Below are positions 13,001 to 26,900 of a stretch of 64,000 nt of DNA, one piece after another. A program made the position numbers and the translations under genes. The notes below the pieces were generated by a model that saw only the letters and a program-made list of their open reading frames with translations, searched no databases and was not told the origin of the DNA. Location: contig JAZGTH010000137.1 of the NCBI GenBank assembly GCA_036877525.1, positions 385,001 to 449,000 on the forward strand. Direction: 5' to 3'. Origin of the DNA: Chromobotia macracanthus. Lineage: Eukaryota > Chordata > Actinopteri > Cypriniformes > Botiidae. Position 1 is the first letter of the stretch. Each line of letters starts with the position of its first letter.

Positions 13001-15057
13001 TATGATACATGTATATATGCCATGAATGAATTCCAAGGCTGAGATTGGTATCACACCCCTCTTGGGATCAAACCGGATGGCTTGTTCTGCTCATGGATGT
13101 CTAGTGGTTTCTGAATGTGGGGTTGTAATTTCCATCGGTTCTCTGGTTTAATGCGACATAGATGTTAGATCCTTTTATTTAGCCCTCAAAGACCCACAGT
13201 AGCAAAATTGGCACCTTTGAAAATAGGAAAATACATATTTTTCACTAGACATGGCTTACAACTAACAGCAGCTCACGTGTTGATACACAGCAATAAGTTT
13301 GGGAGGAAAATATTTTCAATTTAAATTTCCCAGCATGCCATAGTCACAAACATGGTCACTTCCTGCTATAGCAAGTATTTGATTGTAATATTTTAGTTCC
13401 CAATTATCACTAACAAATAAAATTGTAAAAATAATTTTTGCTACAGTGGATCTTACTGTATTGGCCAACCATTTTTTAATATTAAAAAATGTTCTGTTCA
13501 TTCAACAGAAACTTACTACTCCAAAACTCACCAAAAACTCCCAAAACTGTGCATAAAAACATTTTTTTATTATTGCCAGTGGCTTTTTAAAAATACATTT
13601 ACAAGAAAATGAATGGTAAAACAGTAATACATTTTAATTATAATGCTTGAGGTTCAGCATGTTTTAAGGCAGAGGCACTTAAGATAAACTATGACCTGAG
13701 AATTAACCTGCAGATTACCATGTACCAAGTTAATGCTGAGATTTGCACTCTTGAAACAAAGAAATAATTAGATCTTAGATTGATATGATGATAGTGAAAG
13801 GCGGGAAGATTTGTGGGTAAGTGCTCCATTTGGGTGGTCCTGTGGACAAAGGGAACAGAAGCTGGGCCGGGTGGGAAGTGCATAAGGATGTTAAACCCGA
13901 ATCTCAGGGGAAATGGCCATGTGCTACTAGAAATGTTTTCCAGTTCTTTTAGAACCCTTTGAGAGTTCATGTACTGCTGTCTTACCCTTACAGAAAAGCA
14001 GTTTATTTGCATGTAGGAGCATTACGCGGTATTAACCCCTTGTACATGCCCAGAATTGGTCTTTTTCATACCCAGGCCATGTTAAGCAAACTCAAATGGC
14101 GCATTTAATCTAAAGCAAAACGTTGAACCCTTTTTCAGGGTTATTAAGGAAGAATGTATTTGCTGTAGGAAAAAGGAGCAGCACATTGTAAGATTCTCTT
14201 CCATGAAAGACATTGCTGCTGTGTTTTGTTTTGGAGTTCTGGTGGCAAAGCTGCTGGAATGATCTCTAGAGACAACAGGTGCTGATGGAGGAGTTTTGTC
14301 TGGCTAACTCAGAACACGAAGCTGTGGATGATTGGGGCACATGGCCTGCATTTTTTAGCAATGGCTTTGCTTGCTTTCTGTCATTCTTGCGCTGCTAGTT
14401 ATATTAATAAATGCCTTCAACGAGCAAGAATGTTGTGTCTTAGCAAAGCTTGTGTCTTCTAATGGGTGGAATTCCTTGTATTGATACGAAGACGGTCATT
14501 ACTGGTGATGTTAATAGTGCCTAAATTTCACACTTTAATTTTAAACGATTTAAAAAATAATGTAAACTTAAAAACATTTGCTTATTGCTTTTAAAAAACA
14601 CCTTTTTATAGAAATCAATATATGTAGCCTAATCAAGAAGCTTTGCCAGTGCAATATACAGAGAGAGAGAGCTTGTTGTAAACCCAGACCTGCAGTACGC
14701 AGTTGCCTGATCCCAGTATTTTAAATTTCATTATTCTATGTTCTATGACAAATCGTGTCATTATAGTTCTATGTTGAATCATATTGGCCAGTATTATGGG
14801 ACCACACTGCTCAGGGTGCTGAACTAAATGAACAGAGATTTATTTCACTTTACCTAGAGGCACAGCATGATAAAATCAACTAGCCAACAGCAAAAAATTA
14901 TGCCAGCACTGTTCACACTCTGCCTTAGCCTCTCATTGTAAAACAAAAGAGGTTTGCCTGTGATTTAGCAAATACAAAATATTTAAATGTATTGCAAATG
15001 TGTCCTTTTTATTTTTCAAATAGTAAGTGAGAATGTTTTGAACATATAATGACGGAT

Positions 15058-15300
15058 ACACTCTTAAAAAGGTGCTTCATGATGCCATAGAAGAACGGTT
15101 TTTGGCTGTATGTGTAGAACCTTTCAGTTTGAAGGTTCTTTGTATTGGAAAAAGGTTCCTTAGCCTATAAAAAGAAAGAAATGGTTTATTTAATGAATAT
15201 CCTTTGACTAAATGGTTCTGTGAGAAACCCAAAATGTTCTTCTACGGCATCGCTGTGAAAAAACTTAAATTAAAAATTCTTTATTTTTAATTGTTGAGAG
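15058..15300. mobile_element. MITE with ACACTCTTAAA ends, copy A
   Basis: It starts ACACTCTTAAAAAGGTGC and ends with a degraded inverse. It shares the block GGTTTATTTAATGAATATCC with the copy at 28650-28938. Internal GGTTC/GAACC words make it palindromic. It lies in a pseudogene intron. Confidence 0.75.
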
Positions 15301-18290
15301 AGGTTTTTTTAGAGAAGGTTTCTTAGAGGATAGAGAAGCTATCTTATTTTTTTAAACTGTGAATTATGACCAGAGGAAACTGACATACATGCTTGTCTAT
15401 AAATGTTTAGTTTATTTCCTCTTAACTTCTCCCAAAGTTTCAGCCTTGGTCTGATAAAAATGTACAAATATAAATGAAGGTTTATTGGACCACAGAGCAT
15501 ATAACCAATGATTTTGGCAAACAACAAGACAGTTTAAGGCTTCATACTTTATGATAAACCCAGTGAATCTCATAGGACATGCAAACAATCAATTATCATT
15601 GTGATCTCTGGAGAGCTCTGAGGTTTGAAAATGTTTTAAACAGCACGTCTTGAAGAGCCTCTTGTGTGGTTAATGTGCTACTGACACGCATTACATTCTG
15701 GTTAAGCAAAAATTACCTAGCCCCCATAAACAGTTATAAAACAGTGCATTTGGGGGGCACTTACAACTATCTGCATGAATGTTTTGTCAGATTGTAGAAT
15801 TATTTGAAGCTGTCTGTGTTTCTGTGGCCTGATAAACAAGGGCCCTGAGATAATTAAAGTTCAACGATCACTGCTCCGCAGTTTCAGATTGAAATTGAGC
15901 GATTGCCCCACATAGCAATGAGTGTCCCACATCCTGCCTGCATAGCCTAGAGACTCAATCTAGAGCCAGCCAAGCTATTTCCACACCATTGATTCTGTCA
16001 TCTATACAAATGATGGATATCCTCCTAACAAGCAGGTCTGGGCTGAACTCTCCTCCTTCAACAAAAGCAAAGTATTTCTGTAAATGATTAAATATTGCTG
16101 CCTGTTTTAACAATATTGCAATCTTTGTGTTTAAGGAAATCTGTTTCTCAAGAGTCAAGAGTTATTTAATTGTTATTTGCACATTTACACTGGAAACTTA
16201 CAGACTTACAGTGACCATACACCCATTAGTAACATGACAATACACAAATAAGACACAAAGTTAAACATAGGGTGGACGGCACTGGGATATTGAAGTGACT
16301 TTAAAGAGATGTTAAAGTAATGTGCTATTTTACTATTATGTAGGCAGTACCAACAACTATTAAACAATTAAACATAAACAATTCCATACAAGTATAAGTA
16401 TTAAAAATAAAGGTTTCTCAGGATTTATGTGCTGAGAATATAAAGCATTATAAAAACAATGTGGAAATGTTACAGATGAAAGTGGTAGACATGAACATAT
16501 GGAAGCATGTTGTGTACAGTATGTTACTGTAGGTCGAGAGACTCACATCCCGGGAACATCAGCTAATCTGCTTGATTCTTTATGGAGGTGCTGCATTTGT
16601 GTTGTCTGATAGTGCTTTACAGGTCTGCATTGATTTGAAATCTGTTTTATTCTGACCCTCAGGGAATCTGCGCAGCCATCCTTTCTAAGTGCACAAGAGA
16701 CAAAGGATTTATACCTGTCAATAAAAACCTTTGGTAAGTGCTTCCTGACCCTCTAAATCCAGCCACTTCTCCATCCACAAAAAACAGGATGAGACTCCAG
16801 CAGACACAAATCAGAGGCTGCTAAAACATGCATTTACTTACTTCTAATGACAAAAGGCCCTGTAAATAATCACCCCCACTGGCAGAAAAGTGAGACGCAG
16901 TGGGTGATGCATCCAGCTTGATCACTCTTCTTTACAGCCAAGAGAGAGTGAGCGGTTTTATTTTCCCCACTATATATCTTGCCAAACTCTGTCTTAGCTC
17001 ATCAGGCTGTTGTGAAACTGAGAGTGAGATCAACTCTGTGTCTTCAGCTCAGTACACAATAAATTATTTCACCTCAGGATAATTAACTTTAACGTTTACA
17101 ACACACACAATTATACCACTGTAATCTTTACTAAGTTACACATTTGCAAAGGAAAAATCAGTATTTTTACTTGTTTTTCAGTAAAATATCTTTACTTTCT
17201 ATCTTACCAGCACAAATATCTTAAACAAAATGGGTAAGAACATCAATATATTCTTTAAAAACGTGTCTTATTATTAAAGAATGAAATGTATCTTTTTTTA
17301 AGGAGGTTACTATATTATTAGTAAGTATTATACAAAATACTTTTTATTAAGAAATTATTTTTTGCAGTGTAGCTAAGATCATGCATCATTTTATTTGCAT
17401 TACATTTGTCCTTACATTTCATCTTCTCTTAGCTGTACTGTGTGCCCTGTGTCCCTGTCCTAATACAAGCACATACAGTACCTGTTTGAATTGTATGGGC
17501 AGTGCATCACACACAGCTTATTGAACCCTTGAGTATGTCTGTCTTCGTCCCTAAAAGTAATTAACTTCCAGCCAAGAGTCTGTTTTGGCTTGACTTCAGC
17601 TGACATTAACGATGCTCTGGGATGCAGCCATTTTACATTAGATAAAATTCCATCGGGCATCCTGGCACTTAGGAACAGAGAGGGACGTGACTTATTGACA
17701 TGCTTGTACTGAGCAGGTGCCAAAGATACACTTTGGATGCTTATTTTCCTTATTGGCCAACTCTAAGCACAGAAACTACAGTGTCTTCATCCATTATTTA
17801 GTTCTGTGTTGTGCATTGTGTTGGCTCTACTATTACAAGAAGTGTTTGACACAAAGTTTTCAATAATGCAGTTGGACCTCTAAGGGATTTATGGAGATAG
17901 GGGGACTGTGGCAGATTTGTGTGCTAATCTTTCAAACTCAGGAAACGATTTACCACAAATCAAGTCCCATCTTTACGGCTTATTGTAGATAGATGTGTTT
18001 TGATTGGTGGTGAATGTTGGTGGTTGTATCTGAAAATATAAATAATATTATATTAAAAAATATTAATATTATATTGCTCAAGTTACACAGCTGTCTGCTT
18101 TATATGTCTTTTTTGATGTCTCTTCAAATAGTTCAGATCTTAAAACAAAGATGTCTTTCTTTAGGTTTCTGTCGTTTGTGACCTGCATGGGCTTCATGTC
18201 CTTTGTGTTGCTGGGTGTGATGTACTTTGTCATGGACATTAAGAAATGGTAGGGTGGGTAACCTTTCATTTATCTTGAGAATGAGAGATA

Positions 18291-18545
18291 CTTTACAAAT
18301 GCATTTCATAACTTTTGCCTCTCTATTGCCATCTCTGTTTGAAAAATAAAATAGAAGGTTTCTATATGTACTTTTGTTTAACTGTTGAAGTCGGCAGCTC
18401 AGATTATAAATCAGTATTATAAACTTTTCATTGCGAATCAGGGTAAGATAAGGGGACTGTTTTGAACACTCATCTGTTATGTACTTGCTCATTTACTGAT
18501 TTTTGTTCATTTTTAACCCAAAAGGTTACGGTTTGCACTCACAAA
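18291..18545. mobile_element. MITE of the TAACTTTTGCCTCTCTA type, copy A
   Basis: It shares the TAACTTTTGCCTCTCTA / CCATCTCTGTTTGAAA block and the inverted tail (TTTAACCCAAAAGGTTAC) with the copy at 37998-38223 in ret intron 14. It fills most of the last intron of the hgsnat-like pseudogene. Confidence 0.7.
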
Positions 18546-18776
18546 TGCAATCAGAAGGTCCAGTCCAGTAATCTCATTTTGCTTCTCTTTACAGGGATGA
18601 ATTCCATTGTTGTCTATGTGGGTCATTCTTTACCGGGCTTCTACTTCCCCTTTAACTGAGAGATGTGTTTTCAGGACAGCCACTGGGAGAAGGTCCTCCA
18701 GGACCTGTGGGTCACTGCACTGTGGGTTTTCATTGCTTACTTGCTCTACTGCAAGTGATTCTTTCTCAAAATGTGA

Positions 18777-21700
18777 TGCTGCTGAATTATCTTTTGTGAC
18801 ATAATAGCCACATCCTGTATCAGATTGTTAAACCAATCAAATGATGTATAAAATTATGTTAAGATGCAATAATACTAAAAGTATTTTAGCATTTCGAACA
18901 AGACAATCTTGGATCATCAAGATCACTGATATTTTCACTGCATTGAATAATTTCATGAGTATCTCTTAAAGTAAAATCTGCGTATTCCAGTATTCAATTA
19001 GTTAATAGGCATATGAGCAGAGACCAAGGGATCAGATTTACTGTCTTCTTTGGACACCTGCAATGTTTTATTTGATGTCAGTTGTGTTAAGACCTGAATG
19101 TAGTGATTAAATCAAATTCGCTGAAGTGGTACTTAACAAATTAGAACAACCAATTCCACCACTTGAGGGGTAGCCATTATATATCGGTTGCCATGGCCAC
19201 CCCCCCAGTGTTGTGAGACAGTGGGTACCATCTGCTCTTCAACTCACAGCCCTTTAATAGGGGTCAAGCTGGATGGCTAACTATGAACCAGCTTTTTCTA
19301 GCTCTTCCTCTGCTACCTGCTCGCATGCACATTGGGTACAAAGAAGCATGTAATACAAAAAAACGAATGTTAATCTGTCAAGTCATATTTATAGGACTGA
19401 ATAACATCAGTACAATCATAAACTTCACAAATCTCCTTTATAGACCTGTGATGCCTCTCTAGCCAGACTCAATATTAAAAAAAAATACAAGACATATTAA
19501 CCTTATAATTTATTCATGTTCACTTTATAATAACCTTATGAGATCATTGGTTCAAAAGTTAGACATGTTGTTAGAAATGTAATGACAATTTGAGTTCTGT
19601 ATGTTTTATTACAGCTTTTCCACAGATCCCCTGATTTTGTTCATGGTGTCCGTAGACCCCTGGTTGAAAAACTCAGCGCTTTACAGTTATTTATAATGTC
19701 AGTAATTAGTCATTACATGATTGTAAGATGACTTCAGCAGTAAGTTAGCCATGTCTCACCAGATCCCACTCTGGCACTAAGTGGTCAGAAGATGAAATCT
19801 GTCAGGATGCAAAGATTTAATCTCTCTTTCTGAGATTTCTAAAAAAATGGCTCTGTGCTGACCTCTCACTCATAAACGATTGCTGTTGATAAACTGCATG
19901 CGATTATTAACTGGATTATGTTATAAACACAGCATCTGTTTATGTGCTCTATTGTTCCGCAACAAAAGACGATCAAGTCTAGATTTCGTATCTTGCTTTA
20001 TATGTCTGTTGAAGGGACTAAACATTTGGATCTGTTCACTCTAGAATTCAATGGAGCCCTTTCTCTCTGTTAGTTAATGAGAAGGCTTTTCATTTTGAGA
20101 AGATCATATTTCCAATTTAAACTAAGCAGGCCTAAGAGTGAAGCAAACTGGTCAACTGATTTTGGGAATTGACTAATGACTAGTGTGCTAAACTATGTCC
20201 CAGTGGGAATATTGAGGTATAACTTAATCTGCTACAGTAAGCACTTTTTGAATCAATGTTTTTTTTAATTAAATATTTATCACCATTATTATTTAATGTA
20301 GAGTATGTGAATGCAAAGCTATAATAGCAAATGCTATTAAGAACAGCCACTGCAGTATATTCCTGTAAACAATACCTTCCTGTCGTTTACCTGTGTTATG
20401 CTAAGGAGAATCTGTTTGACAGAATCTGACAGTAAATATTGTGGTCTTATTCACTGTATAGTATCTTCTAAAGCTTTTATCTGAATACGATCTTGTAAAG
20501 TAACCACAGTAGAAAAGAAAATGAGGACAGTGGTATATATCATGAATCTGCATTGGCTTGTCTGTATTGATTTGCATTGACCATATGTCTGAAAATACCA
20601 CTGTGTGTCTGGTTTAAAGTAACCTAAGCTTTCTTAATATGCATCATGTACCTACATGCAGCTATGTAAACAAAACCATCCTGTGGCTAATATGCAGACA
20701 AAGTAAAATATTTAACACCACACATGCTGTTATCAACAGAAAAAGTGGCGCTTGAACCAGTTCCTTTGCATATTTCATATTTTTATGGCCCATATTCTAT
20801 TATCGACCCCTATTGTATTTACTTTGTATTTGTATTTGTACGTTTCATATTACATTTTTTAAAACAAATGTTTAAAATTAGCTTTGAATTTTGATGCAAA
20901 AGGGTTACTTCTTTGAGTACACTTTTTTTTATTTATTGTTGCGTTTGGCATCCATCAGAGCAGACATTGATTGGAGCGATCGCCCTGTGATGCTCTGCTG
21001 GGTTGCCCTAGAGGCAGAGCAATGCATCTTGCTTACCCCTCTTTAAAGAAAGCTAAGCAGTCAGCTGGTCCAAGAGCACCCCAGCTCAGCCATAGACCGG
21101 CTCACACTGCCAACAGACATCAAAGGCCAAAACAGGCTGACAATATCTTGACCTCAGAGCAACCTTTTAAACCTTGACCCCCCTGCTAAAATGTTTGATT
21201 GCTAGTGAAAAACAATGCTCATCTGTAAACACTGACAGTTACAGACAATAACTGAACCGTAGGTCACTATTTTCTATTTAGTTCATTTTTTATTTAGTTT
21301 AATTTATTTCAAAGTTAGCGCATCGTGTTGCTTTGGATGTATTGGGTTTTTTATTAAACCTGGGGAACAATAGGTTTGGGTGTGGTTTAGTCCTAAATTG
21401 CCATGTGGATCTTTTTGTTGTTCTTCAGTGTTATAAAACAGTGCTGTGTGTAGAGAGGAAGCGTTTCAGCTGAACAGTGAAATTTACAGAGTTATGAACG
21501 TTAAACAAACAGCCTCCTGCTTGTATTTATTTATTCGTATGCATTTACAGTGTATGAGTGTGAATTTGTTTGTGAATCTTGTTTTAATCATTTTTTATGT
21601 CTTGCACCTTGATGAATCTAGATTCATTCTTCTCCTCCCATGCACTCCTCCCATTATTTATCTTTTACTATATAGCACAGATACCTGTAACTGCACTTGA

Positions 21701-21880
21701 AGCGCAGGCTACTTTAATCATTTTTAGCAGTTAAAGTAAGTCTTTACCATTAAAGTAAGTTTGCTCTGAATTACCTTTATCCACTTGTGTGACTGATCTC
21801 TAACCAGCAGCTTATTTGCATGCCTTCAGAAGTGTTTTACTCAAATTCACTTTTAATTCATCGAGACTCATTGGACAGCC
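18777..21880. other. intergenic stretch between the hgsnat-like pseudogene and ret
   Basis: No exon, RNA gene or clear repeat was recognised. The short open frames here show no family signature and no exon-like splice context. Proximal regulatory sites of ret could lie here, but none can be shown from this sequence alone. Confidence 0.5.
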
Positions 21881-22155
21881 GCTGATGTGATTCAGGACCG
21901 GAACACACATCGGAGGAAATTGGCTGGATGTGATGTGAACCTCCCCCTGCTGCGCTCTGTGTGTGCGCTGACGGTCCGGCAGCGCTGCAGTCGCCGAACC
22001 GGCAATGGGATACTCCGGTTAAGGACTTTTGTGGCTCCTACCCGCGCATTTGTAACATTTCCAAAGTTTAATTTTTCAACATTACAAAAGAGATTTTCAC
22101 CTCTCTGTGTTTAGTCCGTCTTTTCATTTTGTAATTACACTTATGTTTGGCGAGT

Positions 22156-23881
22156 ATGGGGACAACGCGCGGAACCGCTTGGGGAGATATTGTCCTGGTC
22201 CTGCTTGTCCTATCTGACGGTAAGGAGTGCGCTCCGTTTTCATCGTACGGTTTACCGTCTTGAGTGTGCATTATCGTTTTGTATACATTAGCTGTACAGC
22301 TGGGATAGGGTGCATAAAGGCTTTGAGAAAGTGATCGAGCGATACACTTGTTCTTTAAGTTAGTTCTCTGTAGTGTGCATCCTTCAGTAACCAGTGACAA
22401 CATAGTGAGGCTGTGCCGCAAAACCTAGGACGCTGCCTTACTAGACAGCATTTCTGGGGCATCGTAGGGATTGTATGATCACTTAAATGGTTCATTCTGA
22501 TCTTACATCTGACTCGAAACGCCCCTTTATAAATGTTATCTAGGTAGGCAGCTCCTCAAGGTTTTAGGCAGAGTCAAGAATCCGAGCAGAAGGATCATAG
22601 CATAACCACTCGACCCCTGTGATTGTTTTTTTCTTTGGATTATTATTATATTTCTTTGGATTATTTTATAACTTAATGAACATATAGCCTATCGAAATCT
22701 GAGAATCGTAATGCTTGAGACACTGGAGTAAACTCGAGAAATATATTAAATATATTTTTGCCATTGTTTTGTGTGATTATAAGCAATTCTTGGTCGTTTT
22801 ATTTGTGGGAACGAGTATGGAGATTTATATTGCAAATGCAGTAATACAAATGTGAGTCGGTTTCTGGAAATTATGGATTTGATCGATTTTGTCTAAGTGG
22901 TGGGGAACAAAATGACGTATTTTACTGATCTTTCGCTATTTTTGAACACGGTATAATTTACGCTCATTTTACAACACAAAATATTCACGAAATATGTGTA
23001 TTTTATGATAACCGTGTTTATTCACCTGTTTTGTCTTGCATTTAGTTTTGTTACATCATCAACATCAACATCCCTCCACACAAACACCACTGAATGTTAT
23101 AGCAGAGATTTGACAGACTGTTTCTGAAGCCAAAATGCAACCCTAAAAACTTGCAACCCTAATGTGCCACATGGGCCATGCAAGCAAAATGCATGTCTCT
23201 ATATATCATTATATTATAACACCATTTAAAACTAATCTCTCAAAATAACTAGAGTTAAATTCTAACTCATCCTGAATAGATTTTAAATCTCTAAATCTGT
23301 GTGTGATCAGAGCATTAAAAGGGACCGATCACTTCACAACAGCTTGGATATAGACAAAAAGTGGAACATAGCAAAGGTTTCACAGCTATCCTGGTCATTC
23401 GGAAGATATTTGGCAGGGTGTAAATGCATAACTATTGTATTTCTAGCTGAATAGCTGTGGAATGGCAATAACAGTGTGTGCAAAGGCATAATTAACAACA
23501 ATAAAATGAAGAGGCAAAATTCGGATGAAGACAACCAAACCTATATTCTGTCCCATAGCAAAGTACAGCAGCATATCAGATTGATGTTAAATAAATCTCT
23601 AATTAAATCGTGAGAGTTTTAGATTTTTATTAGTAGACTGTTAGACTTACATACAAAATTTACTAAAAAAAAAAAAAAACTAAATAAAATTAATAAACGA
23701 TTACGATGCTTATAAATAATTAAGTCCTCAATTAAATAAAGTTTTTTTAAAATCATAAAAGGATAAATTAACTGTAACCATAAACAACATTTGTTAATGT
23801 TAACTTGGAGGAACAAAGAGACATTGTCTTTTTATGAGTTTAGTAGTCTTTTTAATAGTCACTTTACATATCCTGCCATTT

Positions 23882-23923
<42 letters not shown>

Positions 23924-26900
23924 GTGTTTGTGGATATGGGTGTGTTTAGTTATTTAAATGTTTATATTAAATTTTGCCTGTCCACTTTTCTCTGGGGGCA
24001 GTCACTCATCATTTGATTGTCTTCCATATTTTTAATTGTGGCATAACATACCAAACTTTAAGAATTTACATGAAACTTAATAATTATCTTATGCCAAACA
24101 GTAGGTGCTAAAGAACAATATGATCAGTATTAAATGGCCCTTGTTTTACCTTTGTTGGTGATGGTGCAGAAGCACCTTGATTCTTTGCCGTGAGGAAAAA
24201 CAAAAGCTTAGAGCCGAGGGGTGGTCAGAGGGCAGGTGTGCAGCAGGTGTGCTTAGCTCTGGGCAAACATATTGTGTTTGTCTTCTGAAGGGAAAATACT
24301 GCCAGTAAAATAATAGAGCACACAGCTCTGGTAACAGATGAGGCTTAAAACCCCTCATTAAAGACACGGGATGGTTGGCAGAGCCTCCTGCAAAACGGAT
24401 CTCATGAAAATGGATGATGACAAAAGCATTGGGTTTTGTCCATACTGGGGGCAGATGTAGTCCTGTGTCACTGTCTCAGTGCTTGCTATGTCATGGTTTG
24501 ATATTTACATGACAGTTTGTTTGGTTGTGTTGTACAGTTGTTTATCCTTGAATAGTCATTAGCACTGTAAAGACCAGTTTTACACCATAAGTTTACATAT
24601 AACCTGTTGTTTAAAGAGCAAGCTCAAGTTTACGGTCTTGTCATAAATATCTTCGTTCATATTTATGTTGTGTGAAAAATGGGATCTATGTTAGAATTTA
24701 TATGGAAGACACTGAAAGAAATTAATTCAATTTTAATTTTTAAATGCATTTTTACCTGTATTGTCTTGACTATGCAATTCATGTAAATGCTTTAAAAATG
24801 TGTTCAAAATATGTTCAAGTAAATGCTTTATGTTGAAATTATTTCTAAAATTGAGAAAGAAATGGTATAATATTTATAAAAAATTCTTAAAAGGTTATTT
24901 AGAAAAGTTTGTAATGTTTAAATTAATAACACTATGAAATAAATAACTAATAAGGTGATCAACTTATTTAATGAAGGAGAATACACATGCAATTGATAAG
25001 CAAATAAGTCATCTGACCTCTATTGTCTAAACTAAACTAGTCTAAACTACTGTCTATAGCTTTCCATCACGGCAGCTGTTTGCATAAAGTAAGTCCAGAA
25101 GCCATGTCGTGTATTGTGTGTGTGTGAGACATTGATTTGTGGATACACAGCTTTGACCCTGTTACTTTATCTGTTGGAGTGCCATGGCTTTTGACCCTCA
25201 TCCAGCAGGTCTTTTCTTATGATCAGGCCACAGGAGATTGCCCATTCAAAGTGAAGCAACATTAGGGAATAAAGTTTAAAGATCTCCAACATGCTCCACA
25301 GACTTGCTTGGTTTACCTCCAGTCCTAATTAAGCACACCTAAACCAGATAATCAAGAGGGGTGTTCGGTTTAAAGTGGTGCTTATGACATCAGAGGACAG
25401 CAAGAGCAATTCAGAGCCAATGGCTCAGTATGCTTTTGAATCTTTCTCAACGTCTATGTCAACGTTTGTGAGACGTTGGTGCATTGGACATCTCACATAG
25501 GCAAGTGCATTGGAGTAGGTCTGCAGGTCTGTGGAACTCCAGGAACATGGACTGGAGACCCTGTTGCAGGAACATACTATGGAGGTTATCTGCAAATTGT
25601 ATGCCAGTTGTTTAAGGCAGAGTACTGAAAATCAAGTCTATTTCCACACTGCAAAAACATTTTCTTTCAACGGATGTTTACGTTGTACCATATGCACCAA
25701 TCCATAATCGAGTGTTATGGTGAAGTCCTTACTGTTTGATACTGTTGTTTTTCCAGTGATTGAGTGCACCTGGACTGAGTGGACTGTTCGGTACATGACT
25801 TCTGTACCTATTGGTGTCCCGCTGCAGATCCTTTAGTTAGTTATGGGTCACATTCCCTTCCCATGCATCAGTGGAATCTAATTTGCTTTGGTGGAAGGAC
25901 AAGAAGACATTGATTGAAATTGTGTCCCAAGGGCGTTCGGGGCTCTCAATTTCTACATGGGTCTTTACATGTTATTTTCTAGTGGTCATTGATGCATGAT
26001 GTGTTTGACTGATCATTTACAACAATGAGAAACCGACACAATGGCTTAGTTAGGACTTAACTACCTCTTTTGGTCCTGTTTATCATGTTCGGAGGGGGAA
26101 GGGTGCTAAAATCTTGACAGGCAGTCATTTTCTTTTCAAGAATGTTTTTTTTACTCAACAAATTTCTAAGGGGTGCTTAAGATCACTTACATAACAAATA
26201 TACATCTTTCTAGTTGTGTCGAGCTCTAAAACATTGTATTGGGTAAAAACTATGAGTGTGAGGGGGCATCAAATGTTGTTGTAGACAATATGGAGACCTT
26301 GAAGTCAAAAAGCTTGAGATTCATTGTTTTAAATGAGTCAGTGGGGTTTGATATTCTTAAACCAACTATATTCAGTTGTACTACATTGTACTACAAGATT
26401 CGATCCCCAAAGGGGTGGTTTGGCTTTGCATTTTTAAAATGCAAGTTTTAGCATTTAGGAAATGCCAGCTCTTGATGACTTAACACCTCCAACTCACTAG
26501 TCCATGTAAATTCATCCACTGACCCATTTCAACCATGAACTGTGAATGTTAAGACTCAGCAGGCAGAAGCTGTAAAACCTCAGTTTTCTGCTGTTTGAGG
26601 CAATGGAGAGGAACACTGAGAAAAACACAGAGCTCTTGTTCTCTGCTGGGGTTTAATTCAGAGTAATGCATCATACTGGTGGTCACTTCACCAATGCATG
26701 CAATTATACGTTAACATTACATTCATGCACCTAACATACATTTTTATCCAAAGAGTCTTCAAGAGTATTCAGAGTATACATTTTATTAATATGTCTGTTT
26801 TATTACCCATTACCTTGTCCTTATTAATCACCATACTCAACAAAGCTCAATAGACAACATAGCTTTCATAATGGTTTTGTCTCTGTTTAGTCTAATCTTT

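Larger units (their letters stand above)
1329..18776 (+). pseudogene. decayed unprocessed hgsnat-like pseudogene (heparan-alpha-glucosaminide N-acetyltransferase family)
   Basis: Exon remnants in family order, most still flanked by GT/AG sites: 1329-1405, 5006-about 5075, 5935-5965 (LTVADLVMPW), 8928-about 9010 (LRIPRVLQRLGFTYFV), about 9731-9826 (ETVWLCFTLLPAPNCPT), 10836-10950 (CTGGGSAYINGWLLGDN), 11328-11409 (VLYHTTQPF, then NSIVMGFFGMQ), 16663-16733 (KGFIPVNKNLW), 18165-about 18277 (FLSFVTCMGFMSFVLLG), 18595-18776 (GMNSIVVYVGH, LWVTALWVFIAYLLY). The family enzyme is a multi-pass lysosomal membrane protein that acetylates terminal glucosamine of heparan sulfate. Lesions seen: TGA 1401-1403; an inferred 7-nt deletion near 5031; TAG 9752-9754; an inferred 5-nt deletion near 11372 leading to TAA 11376-11378; TAG 18250-18252; TAA 18259-18261; loss of the donor GT at about 18278; TGA 18657-18659; TGA 18756-18758. 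Introns are kept, so it is not a retrocopy. N-terminal exons would lie left of the window. Two middle exons (after LVMPW and after FFGMQ) were not found. Confidence in family identity is high; a functional product is very unlikely. Confidence 0.87.

Noticed and set aside
23834..24016. 60-codon open frame rich in Tyr-Ile
   Set aside because: It is a translation of the (TA)n microsatellite in ret intron 1.
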